Below, one piece after another: positions 12,132 through 25,700 of a DNA stretch of 64,000 nt (the stretch's first letter is position 1; each line of letters begins with the position of its first letter). This stretch comes from Epinephelus fuscoguttatus. Its lineage: Eukaryota; Chordata; Actinopteri; Perciformes; Serranidae. The DNA lies in contig NC_064757.1 in the NCBI RefSeq assembly GCF_011397635.1, positions 35,191,839 to 35,255,838 of the forward strand, in the 5' to 3' direction. Made by a program: the position numbers and the translations under genes. The notes under the pieces were generated by a model that made no database searches, had not been told where the DNA came from, and was given only the letters and a program-made list of their open reading frames with translations.

Positions 12132-12501
12132 AGTCATAAAAATGATTATACTAATGAAAGGTATGGGGCAGTATATCTTGTTTTTGGGGAGGTGTTGTGC
12201 TTTTCTTTCAGCCTGCCATGAACAGACCTGACACTGGACCATTTCACTGCTGAAAATGAAACATGGAGGTTCCCTCATTTGACTCCTCATTAGGTAAGAT
12301 TGCAGAAGAAACACAAATCACAGTCATCAAATCCTGCTGGCGAATATGCCTGAGTCTCAATCCAATATAAACACATCTGACCACACACGCACACACAATC
12401 CTGGGCTCCAAGTAAAGCACCTGTAATCAAAAACAAGACCAAAAACAGATGCAGGCCTCCCTCTCATCACCCATGCTTCCCTCTGCTCTTTGCCATCCTC
12501 C

Positions 12502-12570
12502 TATATAAAGACCAGTCTAGTCGCATCAAGTCATTAGCTCAAGTAATCCACTTGTGGCTTGGTGCCTTGA
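12502..12570 (+). promoter_or_regulatory. Likely ppef2 core promoter with OTX/CRX-like sites
   Basis: A TATA box (TATATAAAG, 12502-12510) predicts a start near 12530-12540. Just downstream, TAATCC (12544-12549), the core recognised by OTX/CRX homeodomains, overlaps an E-box CACTTG (12548-12553); a GATTA core lies near 12567. A strong donor follows at 12644. PPEF2 is photoreceptor- and pineal-enriched in mammals, so these sites are plausible, but such short motifs also occur by chance. Confidence 0.5.
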
Positions 12571-13724
12571 TTATGCGATCACACCGAGAGACTAAACCAG
12601 CTTCAGCACAGACTGAGGGAGCGTCACACACGAGGCCTCTGTGGTGAGTTACTGCTGAAGGTGCTGTTGTCATTCATCTACCTACAATATGATGAGCGGT
12701 CTGATAGATATCCTGCAGTTCTTGACCTGAACCTGGTGGACTGGTGGAGGATGAAACAGAGCAAATGGCTGTTTAAATACTCATCAAAACTGAGAGCCAA
12801 ACAACTTGGGAGCTGGTGACTGGATAGAGGAGGTGACCACGTAAGTAAACCACTGATTTTAAGATGTCGTAGTAGAGTTTTTAGATATAGTAAAACTACA
12901 AATGGAGCAGAGAAATTGCGAAAATTAGATGTCATAGGTCTTGGTTTTTCTCTGAACCATCCTCTGAACCTGGTTCAAGTCCTTCTCACAGTTTATTTTA
13001 GTCCACTTAAAATGCCAGGTTTTGATTTTGAACTGATGGCTTTGGCTTGCTGCTAAATATCTTTACATGTGACGAAAGCCACCCATCTGTTGCTTTAAGT
13101 AGTCCGAAGCCAGCTCTGCAAAGCAAGAAAGTTACATGCGTTTGTTCAGATTGAATAGCTCAGTCTTTTATTTGGTTTTGCAAATTGTAAACAGAAATTA
13201 AGGCATCATTTGTTTACTTAAAACAACAGATAGTCATCTAGAAATTATTAAATTTGGCCATTTCATCAAAAAAACTTCACGCCATTAAGATTTTTCCTGC
13301 CTCCTCACTTTGATAAATTGCTTAATGTAAGCCTTCGTAGAATTCAGATAAAACAGTCCTGTACCATAGGATTGAGGCCAATCGAAGAGGTCAGAAGTGA
13401 ACCAGCAGATAATGAGATTAGAAGGTCAAACGTCCTACTGCTTCAGCTTCCCCACTGCTGATGAGCTACGCGCAACTTTCCGTTGTGTGAATGAACCGGT
13501 CTCCTGGAGAGAGGAGATATTTTTAAAATGGGTGTGGAGAGTCTGAAAATGTTGGTATAGTCATGTATGTGTCTCCAAAAAGTCGTGTATTCCCCTTTAG
13601 AGAGCAGTGTTGGATTCATCTAGTGGTTGCACATGAACAGTACAGTTAAATACATGCTTATAGATCAACTCCAGCAGCTTGTAGCTGATGTCATGATTGT
13701 TTGGTGCTCTGAACAGGAACAGTC

Positions 13725-16700
13725 ATGGGATGTGGCGTCACGAAGTCCGACCATTTCCACAAAACATCTGGAAAAGGTAACCATTATATTTGAAACATAG
13801 ACTGGTAAACCTGTTTAGCAAATTTAACCGTCTCAGGTTTAATTGTCACCACAACGTCCCTCTTGTTGTCTACCTTGTTCTTGCAACCCAATCGCCAGAA
13901 TAAATGTTGGTATTGCACATTTCTGCCAAAAAAAAAAAAGTATTTCAGAAAAGTATTTCTGAAAGTATAGCTTTCTTTATGTTTCAATCTCATGCTCTGG
14001 TTAATTTCTAGTCAGGTGTAGGTACAGAAACCAGTTTATTAGGGTCAGGAAACATCATGTTTTGGCTTAAAATACCCAAATATTACAGCCTCTCATTAAA
14101 AAATACCTGCTTTTGTTGGTCTTGAACTTGTCTGATATCTTGGCAGCCATCTCGCCAAGATGTCATGCCACCCACTATCCCCTCCTGATGAGAAACTTAG
14201 CTCATATACATGTAATCTGTCATACGTATGAAATGTACAAATGTAACATATCAGTGGTTTGCAGAAGCGTACAATGCAAACATTTTATTCTGGTGACTGG
14301 ACTGTTTTTGTGTGCTTTTCACTTCAACTGTTATCTCCCTATTATATGTGTTATCTATTAATGTTTCTGTATTTCTTTTTGTCTCTGTGCTCTGCTGCAT
14401 TAAGCCGTCACAAGTAAGCCACAGCTGTCTTACCTTGTTTGTTGTGTTGTTGTTGTTGTTGTTGATGTTGAACATAAGCTTAAACCACACATATCTGGGT
14501 TAGAGCAGCTGGAGGAAAAACTGAATGTCCGACTTAAGCAGAAAAAAGTTCTTTTGGATATTGTACTTAAGTAGAACTAAAGTAAACAATTTTCAAATAC
14601 TTAAAGTACTTGCAGTGAAATTGTATTTTGTCAAAATAAAAATATCCAAGGTAAACTAATAAACCAACACTCAGGCTCACTGGTCACAAGAGAGTGAATA
14701 TTATTTGTGTCCTCTCTGCCCCAAATAATCTCATTTCATCTCACATCAAAAACAAGACCTTTAACAAATGCAATTTTTTGTCAAAATGTTCTTTTAATCA
14801 CTAAACAACACAATTAAAAAAATGATAGCATAAGCCTATATGATCATGTCATTGCAGTGTGATTCTACTTAAGAAACTGATACATCGCTGGCGTAAGAAA
14901 TGTCAAGATGATATAATCTGATCCACCTGTATCTCAGCAGTGCTTGACATTCTCTGTTTGTGTTTCAGCTATAAAATCTGCCATCCTGATTCAGCGATGG
15001 TACCGTCAGTATGTCGCCCGCACAGAGATGAGACGGAGATACACCTGGCACATCTTCCAGTCCATCGAGTACTCCGGCGAACAGGCTCAGATAAAAGTGA
15101 GAAACCACCAGAGACGATCCTGTACACATTCTGCTTGTTTGTTAAATTGAAAAATAACGGCTCAACTTTTACGTCTCCTCCCTGTGCAGCTTTACAACTT
15201 TCTCGGCTACCTCATGGACAATTTCACACCTACAAGCAATGAACGTAAGAGTTTACATGTCAAATGACAAACTGTTTTTGCTCAGGAATTTCCTTCTGTA
15301 ATCTCTGAGTTTAAACTTGTCCTAACCTTCCTTGCAGGGAATTTGATCTCACACATCTTCAGAGAGAACGAGATCTGTCGTGATGCAGAGTGGGAGAGGT
15401 ACTTCTGCTACAAGAACATCGAAGTGCCAGAGATTTACTCAGGACCTCACCTCACCTTCCCTCTGACGGTGGAGCAGGCGGTTGGGCTGGTGGAGGCCTT
15501 CAGGAACAAGAAAGTAGGTGCAAACCTCTGCTTTAAAAACCTCCTTCAAAGCTGATGTTCAGGCTCACTGGTTTTATCTTACTGCACAAGATCAAGCTTA
15601 GTAGGAAAATGAGGCGGAAACTAGTCATGATTAGAATTTTAAATCCCAATAGTATGCTTAAATTTGACAAAAATAAATTACATTTTACTGTGAACTGAGT
15701 TTAAAAAGCAGGAAAGCAAGATATAATGATGGAGGTGGACTGTTGATAGTCTCAGGTCCACAACAAATATCATTTGCCCTAATTTGTACTTTATATTTTA
15801 ACTACAAGAGAAGATACTCATACTTATGTGTATGAAACTGACCACTACAATCACGTTCATGAGCTTAAGATGGAGTGTGATTGTCTCCTCAACAAGGTTT
15901 TTTTGGTGCTGAGTAGAATTTCCACAAACAAAACAAGTGCATCTTTAAATTAAGCTGATGCTGCTAATCGACAAACTTATCATAATTGAATTTCTGGCAT
16001 TTTTCTACTCATTTAATTAGTCTTTGAGTCTACTGAAGAGCAGTATTTGAATAAAATGTATTATCAATGCATAAATCACAATATGGCAGCAGTTATCAAA
16101 CATTGAAATATAAATATCCGTTCATGTGCCTGAGATCTTCTTGCTAACGAGTCTTTCTCCCAGTAGCAGCTGCATTCACGTTACGTCCTCCAGTTGCTGC
16201 TTGAGACGTGGAAACAGCTCCGGATGTTGCCAAATATCAACCGTGTCTCCACCTGCCGCAGCAAAGAAATCACTATTTGTGGTGAGATTTGATCATTTTA
16301 TCAAAACGCCTAAAATGCTCAGGTTACAGCGTCTTAGTCATAAATACTCGCTGATTGTATTAATCTCCTGTTTGAGTGAATTGATTCGCTTATATGTCAG
16401 TTGTGAAACATTCATCGCTGATGTTTTAAGCATTTATGAAATATCTGATGTTTTATTGTTAAAACTTAAAGTCATTTTAAAACAATTGTGTCTCAGTTGT
16501 AAAACTTAAAAAACCTTATGAGAGAAATGTTGACAGTTCCTTTCTATTTGATTGTTATTTGATAATTTAAAGATGTCCTCTTCATTACAGGTGATTTGCA
16601 TGGACAACTGGAAGACCTGCTGCTGATTTTCTACAAGGTCAGGACTTCATCCTCTAAGATCTTATTTAAGATTTAAAATTTAAGAAACGCTGAAATAACT

Positions 16701-19700
16701 AAATTGAAAATGTTCTGGTTTCTTTTTGGCTCATGGGCTACAGTTACAGTTCTCAATTTGAAAGACACGTACATGGATAGACAATTTTATTAAATTTTAT
16801 TTTAATCAAAATACTCTCCTCCTGTACTTTGGCACCCTAAAGTAAATCAGCAGTGCTGCAATATTGTCTGAAACACTATGATAACGTCTTTCAGTGTCTC
16901 GTTTTGTTTGGCCAAAATTCCAAAAACACAAAAATAGTTCATTTTTGATTATGTGAAATGGAGAAAAATGGCAAATTCTTACATTTAAATAATTTGAACA
17001 ATCAACTTATTATCAAATTTTCTGCTAATTATTACCTATTGATGAACTAATTGATATATCTGCTACTTGTTTTTTTTAGTTTATGTGTAAAGAATAGTTT
17101 GAAACTTTTGAAGTGGGGTTGTGTGAGGTACTTATCAGTATATTACCTACTGCAGATGTCTGTCAGCCGGTTTGGAGAGGCAGGCAGGAGTACCAACACG
17201 GAAGCTAAATCATGTACAGCTGTTGACTCCACTTCAAAATATCTGAATAGTCCCTTTAAAACAAAGATGTTTAGTTGCAACCTGCTCTGTTTTTTACACT
17301 GAATCAATTAGTGAGTGAGAGAGGATCTGTGCTGTCTGTCCTCTCATTTGTTTACAGTCAGATTACAAACGGACCCTTTAACACAGCTTTTTTTGTTTCC
17401 ATTAAAGAACGGCATGCCGTCCTTGGAGAAGCCCTACGTGTTTAACGGAGACTTTGTAGACCGAGGCAAAGACTCCATCGAGATCCTCATTATCCTGTTT
17501 TCATTTCTGCTCGTCTATCCGAGTGACGTCTACCTCAACAGAGGAAACCACGAAGACCACATAGTCAACCTGAGGTAAGGAACCTGGGGTAAAACTAAGT
17601 CTAACTGGAGGACAGTGAATCTTCACTTTCTGACTGTTACATTGTGTTTCTCTGGCTGATGCAGGTACGGCTTCACGAAGGAGGTGTTGACGAAATACAA
17701 GGTAGATTCATATCACCATACAAACATCAACACGCTCCTTTGTCTTTCTGTTTACCACTCACTATTAACTCCTGATCTCTGCTGATCAAACCAGCCAGCA
17801 GAGCCAACATGTGTCCTAATCTCTTCTATCTTTGGAGCAGCAAAATTAAATTGGTTCCAGTCACCTTCGCCTACACATTCCCAGTAAAGCTTGATATAGG
17901 CTAGATTCCTTCCCAACACAACACTGGTCACTCCTCCTCGCGGCTAAGAGGATTTGAGGTTATTTAATCAGACGACTGCAGGACATCTGACCCTGTTGGC
18001 TTCCTCGCCCTCCCTGGCCCAAACATGTACCACATAATTCAGGTTTTCTGCCCTTTATTAGGATAAAAGAAAGTTTCAATTCCTGCTGCACTATCAGCAA
18101 TAATCTGATTGAAAATTTGATTTATAAACATCAAACTTTTAATATGAAACAACATCTTTAAACTGGAGCTACAAGTCTCAATAACCAATCAAATAAAAAC
18201 AACTATGCCATCAAAAACTGACAATGAAAACATCCCTAAAAGTACCTTAAAGGGACAGTTCACCCCAAAATCACAAATACATATTTTCCTTCTTACTTGT
18301 AGTGCTATTTATCAGTCTCGATGGTTTGGTGTGAGTTGCAGAGTGTTGGAGATATCGGCCTTCTTCTAAACTACACCTGCCAACTGAATCACCGCATGGC
18401 AGGAAGTGTGCATCTACAGCTAGCTCACTGAGCACCATTGAGCTTACATTACAGCTCAGCCGAGGAGGACGACATTAATGTTTACATCTTGCACAAACTT
18501 CTTGTCCATGAGTATATTCATGCTTCCTTCTGCCCAGCAATTCGGTTGGTGGGTGTAGTTTGGTAGAAAGAAAATATACAAACTTCAGGATACAGTGCCC
18601 TCCAAAAGTATTGGAACAGTGAGTCCAATTCGTTTACTTTTGTTGTAGACTGAAAACATTTGGGTTTGACATCAAAAGATGAATATGAGACAAGAGATCA
18701 ACATTTCAGCTTTTATTTCCAGGTATTTACATCTGGATCTGATACACAACTTAGAAGATAGCATTATTTGTAATGGAACACAAAATTTTTAGGTGAGCGA
18801 AAGTATTGGAACATATAAACTTAAAATAGATTAAAATGAATGAGACTTAATATTTAGCTGCAAATCCTTTGCTTTCAACAACTGCATCAAGCCTGTGACC
18901 CACTGACATCACCAAACTTTTGCATTCTTCTTTTGTGATGCTTTTCCAGGCTTTCACCGCAGCCTCTTTCAGTTGTTGTTTGTTTTGGGGGGTTACTCCC
19001 TTCAGTCTCCTCTTCAGCAGGTAAAATGCATGCTCTATTGGGTTTAAGTCTGGAGACTGACTTGGCCAGTCTAAAACCTTCCTCTTCTTGCCCCTGATGA
19101 ACTCTTTTGGCACTGTTTTGGCAGTGTGTTTTGGGTCGTTATCTTGCTGCATGATGAAGGATCTCCCAATCAGTTTGGTTGCATCTTTCTTTAAATTAGC
19201 AGACAAAATGTTTCTGTAGACTTCTGAGTTAATTTTGCTGCTGCCATCATGTGTTACATCATCAATGAAGATGAAAGAGTCCGTCCCAGAAGAAGCCATG
19301 CAAGCCCAAGCCATGACATTACCTCCACCGTGTTTCACAGATGAGCTTGTATGTTTGGGACCATGAGCAGATCCTTTCTTTCTCCAAACTTTCGCCTTTC
19401 CGTCACTTTGGAAAAAGTTAATCTTTGTCTCATCAGTCCATAAAACTTTTTCCCAGACTTTTTGAGGCTCATCTCTGTACCTTTTGGCAAATTCCAGCCT
19501 GGCCTTCCTATTCTTCTTACTAATGAGTGGTTTGCATCTTCTGGTGTAGCCTCTGTACTTTTGTTCATGAAGTCTTCTGCGAACAGTAGATTGTGATACC
19601 TTCACTCCTGCCCTCTGGAGGTTGTTGCTGATGTCACTAACAGTTGTTTTAGGGTCTTTCTTTACAGCTCTCACAATGTTTCTGTCATCAGCTGCTGATG

Positions 19701-22700
19701 TTTTCCTTGGTCTACCTGTTCGTCTGGTGCTTAGTACACCAGTGGTTTCTTTCTTCTTCAGGACATTCCAAATGGTTGTACTGGCTATGGCCAATGTTTG
19801 TGCAATGGCTCTGTTTGATTGTCCATCTTCTCTCAGATTCACAATTGCTTCTTTTTCACCCATAGACAGCTCTCTGGTTTTCATGTTGGTTCCACCTCTA
19901 AATGCAGTCTGCACAGGCAAAATCTATTGTACCCAATCTGAAACTGAGCTCAGACATTCAGTGCTATTTATTGTTTGAATAATCAATGTAATTGGGAGAC
20001 ACCTGGGCAACAAAACACACCTGTCAGTGACATGTTCCAATACTTTTGCTCTCATGAAAAATGGGTGGGTTCAAACAAAAGGTGCTATCTTCTAAGTTGT
20101 GTATCAGATCCAGATGTAAATACCTGGAAATAAAAGCTGAAATGTTGATCTCCTGTCCCATATTCATCTTTTGATGTCAAACCCAAATATTTTCAGTCTA
20201 CAACAAAAATAAAGGAATTGGACTCACTGTTCCAATACTTTTGGAGGGCACTGTAGCCTATAAGACACACAACGGCTTATGCCTTCTTAAAATTTGACTG
20301 CAAACTTAGAGAAGATGAAAAAGAAGAGAGAATGAAGAAATTTATTTTCTGTTTATCCTCAGATGCACGGCAAACGTATCCTGAAGCTGCTGCAGAAGAT
20401 TTTCAGCTGGTTGCCGTTAGCGACAGTAATCGATCAGAAGGTGCTTGTACTCCACGGAGGGATTTCAGACAGTACAGACCTCAGCCTCCTCGCCAGATTG
20501 GACAGACACAATGTGAGCTGTGATGAATGCTTTCATTTTTAGATTATCAGACACAGATATTGTTTTCAAAGTCTCTGACATCTCTGCTCTCGTCTTTTTT
20601 TCCCCCAGTACGTTTCAGCGCTGAGGCCTCCAAAGAAGAGATACCACAGCTCAGCGGGGTTGTCCATCGACTCGGACATGGACGAGGAGGTCTGGTCCAA
20701 CCACCGGATCTTCCAGCGTCGGACTTCCCTCACGTTTCCCAAACCCCTGGGGACCCGCGACAGCTTCCAGAACCGCTCGCTGCAGGACTTCTCTGACCGG
20801 ATCAAAGTGAACACGGTGGATGAGGTGGAGATCAACAAGAGGAGACAGTCCATTTTCAACGCAGCGATCAACAAACCAGAAAATGAGTTGTCTTCGTCTT
20901 TGTCCAATGAGTCTATCAACAGTGATCATTCCAAAGACGAGTGGAAACAGGTGATGAAGGAGCAGAGCAGTGTTTGCTCAGATACTTTGAGATTGATTAA
21001 TGTTCTATTTAATCTGTTTGCTGAAAAGCTGACTGATCCTGTCATTGTCTTTAAGTTTGGCTTTTCTCACCTTTAGTGCTGCCAAACTTATTTTAGTCAT
21101 TCTTGCTATTGATCTTTACTCCAATACTGTAATGATAAACCTTATTCAGTTCAATAAAAGTCAGTAAAATGAGATAAATGAAGCATAAAATGAAATGTGG
21201 CAGAGCTCCATGAGCGATAAACAAATATATACAGTATATACTAAGGAGAAATAATATGACAGTAAAGAGAGGCACAACAGTGCACGTTTGTAGATCTGGT
21301 AGAAATGTGTACTCATGATGTTTTATTTAACCAACTCAGTAACGTTTTTGAATTCATTTTAGTTACATTATCTTGTCATGATCAGTGTGTAAAGGTGCAG
21401 ACAAGACACTCAAAAAAAGAGAAAACACACACAGAGAAACTTTAAAACAGCCACTTATCTTTTAAAATGTTCATAGTCCTCAGGTTAAATATCAAAATAC
21501 TCTTATTTTTGAGATAGGCCTAACTCAGTGGAATGCAGTAATATTTTGTATTTAGAGTACGAAATATTACAAGTGACTTCTGAACTCAGACTGTATGGCA
21601 CTTTGGTTGAACTAAGTCAACAAACAGAAAACGATCTAATTCCAAAATGCTACATATTCGCTTTACGAAACGTTTCCCTCCTAAATTCCAGTAATTTATC
21701 AGTGCAATGTCAAATCAGTTCATTCCAGTTTTATTTATAAAGCCCCAAATCACAATTTAACTCAGGGGGCTTTACAGCATGTCATCAGTATTTTAAAAAG
21801 ACTTAACTAAGATTACTTAGACAAAAGCTTTCATCCACATCCTCCACTGAGAAAGACTATGACTTTTTCCAAGGTCAAGAATATGTTTTATACTCAACTA
21901 GATCAGACAAGATTACACTAACTTGTCAGTTTCCTCTTAAATGTTACACTTTCTTGCTCTTGTTTGACTTACACTGTAGAAATACATCCGAGTGCAATGT
22001 TAATAGGGCTGTAACACCCAATTATTTTTATCAGAAATTAAGCTGAAGATTAGTTTTCCTAACAGCTTATTAATCATTTGTTCGAGGTCCATCACAATTT
22101 CCTGCAGCCCCAGGTGGCATCCTCATTGCTTGTTTTGCCCAAACATCTGTCCAACATAAGACAAACGCAAACTAAAAATCTTTACATTAAAGAATCAATT
22201 TAGGGGGCATTGTTTGCTTTAAAAATGTCTTTAATGATTAATCAATGATCAAAATAGTTGCAGATTAATTCTCTGTCAGTCATTTAAAGGAATACTTCAC
22301 CCATAAAATGGCAATTTGTGTATCAGTTACTTACCTTACGTTGATTTTTTAAAGACAACTTTGTATTTCTCGCATGCCTCTGGTGAACAAAGAATCCAAA
22401 AATGGAGAAAATTGTGTACTAATTGCAGTAAAAGGGGTCTGCGTTTAACAACAGGAAAACTTTACCAATACATTTCTTTTAATAACTCTCACACAACTCG
22501 TGCAGTATAATACAAGTCTCATTTATCCAGCTGTATGCTCAGTACTTCCAAAACATATGCACTTTCGCCAAGCAGCAACCTGCAGGGCTGGAACATGAAG
22601 CCTACATGAAAGCGCCAAAAACCGCAGTTCTTTGAATGGTTACTTGAGGCTGGCTCCAGAGGCCAGTCACCATAGACCCTCATGCTAAAATGCCCAGCTT

Positions 22701-25700
22701 TACAGCAGAAATAAACATGCTTACAGCCTCGTCTCTACAGCTAATTTTCCTGTTAATGACAACTGTACAGGGGGTGAATTTTTATATAACTTACCTGTTT
22801 ATATTTTATTAAGGCTAAAGTTACGCATAATCAAGGGTAGGCCGCTTTGAGTGAGGCTGTCTGCAGATAGTGTCCTCGGCTTGTAGGTCAGATCCACCCC
22901 TCCACAGTGGCAGCCTCTCACCAAAATATGCTCACTTCTGGCTCCAAAAAAGATGGTGACAGCCAGAATGCTCATCTCGAGGCTTCAAAATGGGAGTCCA
23001 CAAACCACCGGGTGATGTCACAGTAGCTACTTACTCTATTTTAAGTTTAAACCATAACATTTAAAACACTTCTGCATAAACATAGATGAGTTGCACACCT
23101 GGGCAAGCATGTGCATTTGATCTCACCCATGCTTCTACTTCAATGTGGAAGTGTTTTAAATATTACGGTTTTAGCAGTTTGCTGTTTTAACAGCAGAACT
23201 GAGCAAACAACTGGATAAATGGGACTTGGATTATACTGCACGAGTAGTGTGAAAGTCTGTAAACAGATGTTTTGATATAGTTTTGATGTTTAAATGTCTC
23301 AGTTTCTGGATTCGTCATTTGTTAGATTCTTTTGGAGGCATGCAAGATGTTTTCTGTACAATTTCGATGTAAAACAGGGTGAGTAATTGATATACAACTG
23401 GTCGTGGTCATTTTGTGGGCGAGGTATTCCTTTAATCAACAAATAATTTCAACTCTAATTATTATAAAGTCTCAAGGTTACCTGTGGAGGTTTTTATGGG
23501 AACATCACTATATAATGCCTCATAACAAGAGTTGTCAGTGTTTTTAAATGATGTACATCTCATTTAGGAATGAAGGTTTATTGGTGTTGTTTGTTGTTCT
23601 CAGGTCTTAAAGTGTCCCATGTGAGATATTTAATTAGTGACATTGTCAAGTGGAAAAAAAGTTATTTTGATTCAGAAGTCGTGGCCTTTGCACCTCGACT
23701 CTGTTCCAGGGGACTAAATAAGTCTTGAGTCACAGCCTGATAAACACTCGTCAGTGATCAGCACTCACCTGCTGCGGATTGTTGCCTGCATGGAGCTTTA
23801 ACATGCTTTAATCCATTGCGTCATCAGTCCCTCTGCCGTAAGTTCACCTCCGTCACCACCTGTAAGCACAGGCTGCTGAAGTCAATGGTCTCAGCTGACT
23901 CTGGTACTTGGTGCTGGTTCAGGTGCAAACATGCTCAATCATTGTCAGTCACTCAGGGTGACTTGTGTGAAGTGATGCGTTCAGGTGTTCGTGTACCAGT
24001 GTAAACATGAGTAATAGCAGATCATGAACAATGCTTGAAATAACTTAGAAATTTATAATTAAAAGACATTATTTTTTAATTTCTCCCTCCTGTCTCTACT
24101 CTACGTCCATAGATTTTGGACCTGCTGTGGAGCGACCCAATGAACCAGGACGGCTGCATGCCCAACGAGGTGCGGGGCGGAGGCTGCTACTGGGGCCCCG
24201 ACGTCACTGAGGACTTCCTGAACAAACACGGCCTGCAGCTCATCATCCGCTCCCACGAGTGTAAACAGGATGGTTACGAGTTCTGCCACAACCGTAATGT
24301 GAGCTCAGATACTGACGGTACACAGATGCTCCAATGTTTTCCTGAATTCACTAAAACATTTTCTGTCATTTTACTCAGGTCCTCACTCTGTTCTCCGCCT
24401 CCAATTACTACGATGTGGGAAGCAACAGGGGGGCGTATGTGAAGTTGGGTCCAGACCTTGTGCCTCATTTACTTCAGTACCAGGCCAGCAGCATGATCAG
24501 AGAGCTCACCATAAGACAAAGGTGCAAAACTACCACCACTATCAATATTCATCTCAACAATGTACAAGTGTTTCTGTTGGTATTTTTTTTTTTTTGCATT
24601 TTATCAGTTAATTGTCTACAAAATGTCAGAAAATTGTGAGAAATGCCTGCCACACTTTCCCAGAGCCAAAGGCAACATCTCCAACAGCTTGTTTTGTCCA
24701 ACAAACAGTTCAAAACATAAAATTTGTACAGTTAGACAAAATACAGAAAGTTAGCAACTATTTGCACTTAAGAGACTGGGAACAAAAACAACATAAAGCA
24801 AGGCTTCCACATTTTGGTCAATATACATATTTGCTTTTTTACAGAGTGACATGAGAAGATTAATATTTCATGTGTGTCTGTGTAGTAACACGCTACAACT
24901 AGCTTATCTAATCTTAGCATAATAATTGAAAGCATGAGAAACAGCTAGCCTGGCTTTGCCAAAAGGCAACAAAATCCACCTCCCAGCAGCTTTTAATCTC
25001 ATTAATTAACACTTTAGATCTTGTTTGTTTAGCTGTTTTGTTTACCTGCAGACAGAGCCAGTATTTGTGCTAGGCTAAGATAATTGTCTGCTGGCTTTGA
25101 TGTCTTTGAAACCTGGAGTGACTTCACTTTTCTTGTGCTGCTTTTAGACACCTTTTGCAGTATTTAAACCTATCAACTCTGAGCAAATTGGTGCGAATTT
25201 TCTTTTTTTTAAATTTTCTCTTTTGACTAATTTCTTGCAAATTTTTTGGGTCATTTCTTCTTTCGTTGCTCATTGCCTTCTTTCCATGTATTTAAAAGAA
25301 ATCAGTGGAGTTTGCTCAGGTTTCAAAGGGTTAACGTACAGACATGAGAGCGATGTTGATCTTCTCATGTAACTTTTGGCAAGAAAGTGATTATTTCCAC
25401 AAAATGTCACAACAATTTCTTAAAAAGATTTATCTGTAATCAATATCGTTGTCAAATTAGCCTCTTGTCATTTTACTTACTGTTCAGGCACAAATATCAT
25501 CACACAAATATATGTACATACAGTACAGGCCAAAAGTTTGGACACACCTTCTCATTCAATGCGTTTTCTTTATTTTCATGACTATTTACATTGTAGATTC
25601 TCACTGAAGGCATCAAAACTATGAATGAACACATGTGGAGTTATGTACTTAACAAAAAAAGGTGAAATAACTGAAAATATGTTTTATATTCTAGTTTCTT

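Larger units (their letters stand above)
10236..13724. other. Divergent intergenic spacer between the reductase gene and ppef2
   Basis: It holds the reductase 5' flank, a 190-bp tandem duplication (10415-10796), a long-TIR repeat (11168-12131) and the likely ppef2 promoter and 5' non-coding exon region (12502-13724). Two consensus donors, at 12644 (GTGAGT) and 12841 (GTAAGT), and an acceptor ending at 13716, just before the ppef2 ATG, suggest a spliced 5'UTR. No other coding exon is recognised. Confidence 0.6.
20951..24112. other. Largest repeat-filled ppef2 intron
   Basis: This intron between coding exons 10 and 11 contains, in order, unassigned AT-rich DNA, an antisense LINE 3'-tail fragment at about 21717-21785, a 'gggctgcaacta' family repeat at about 22003-22283 and the long-TIR element 22284-23435. 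No alternative exon could be supported. Confidence 0.6.

Noticed and set aside
19622..19978. 118-codon plus-strand frame
   Set aside because: Complementary shadow of the intact Tc1 transposase.
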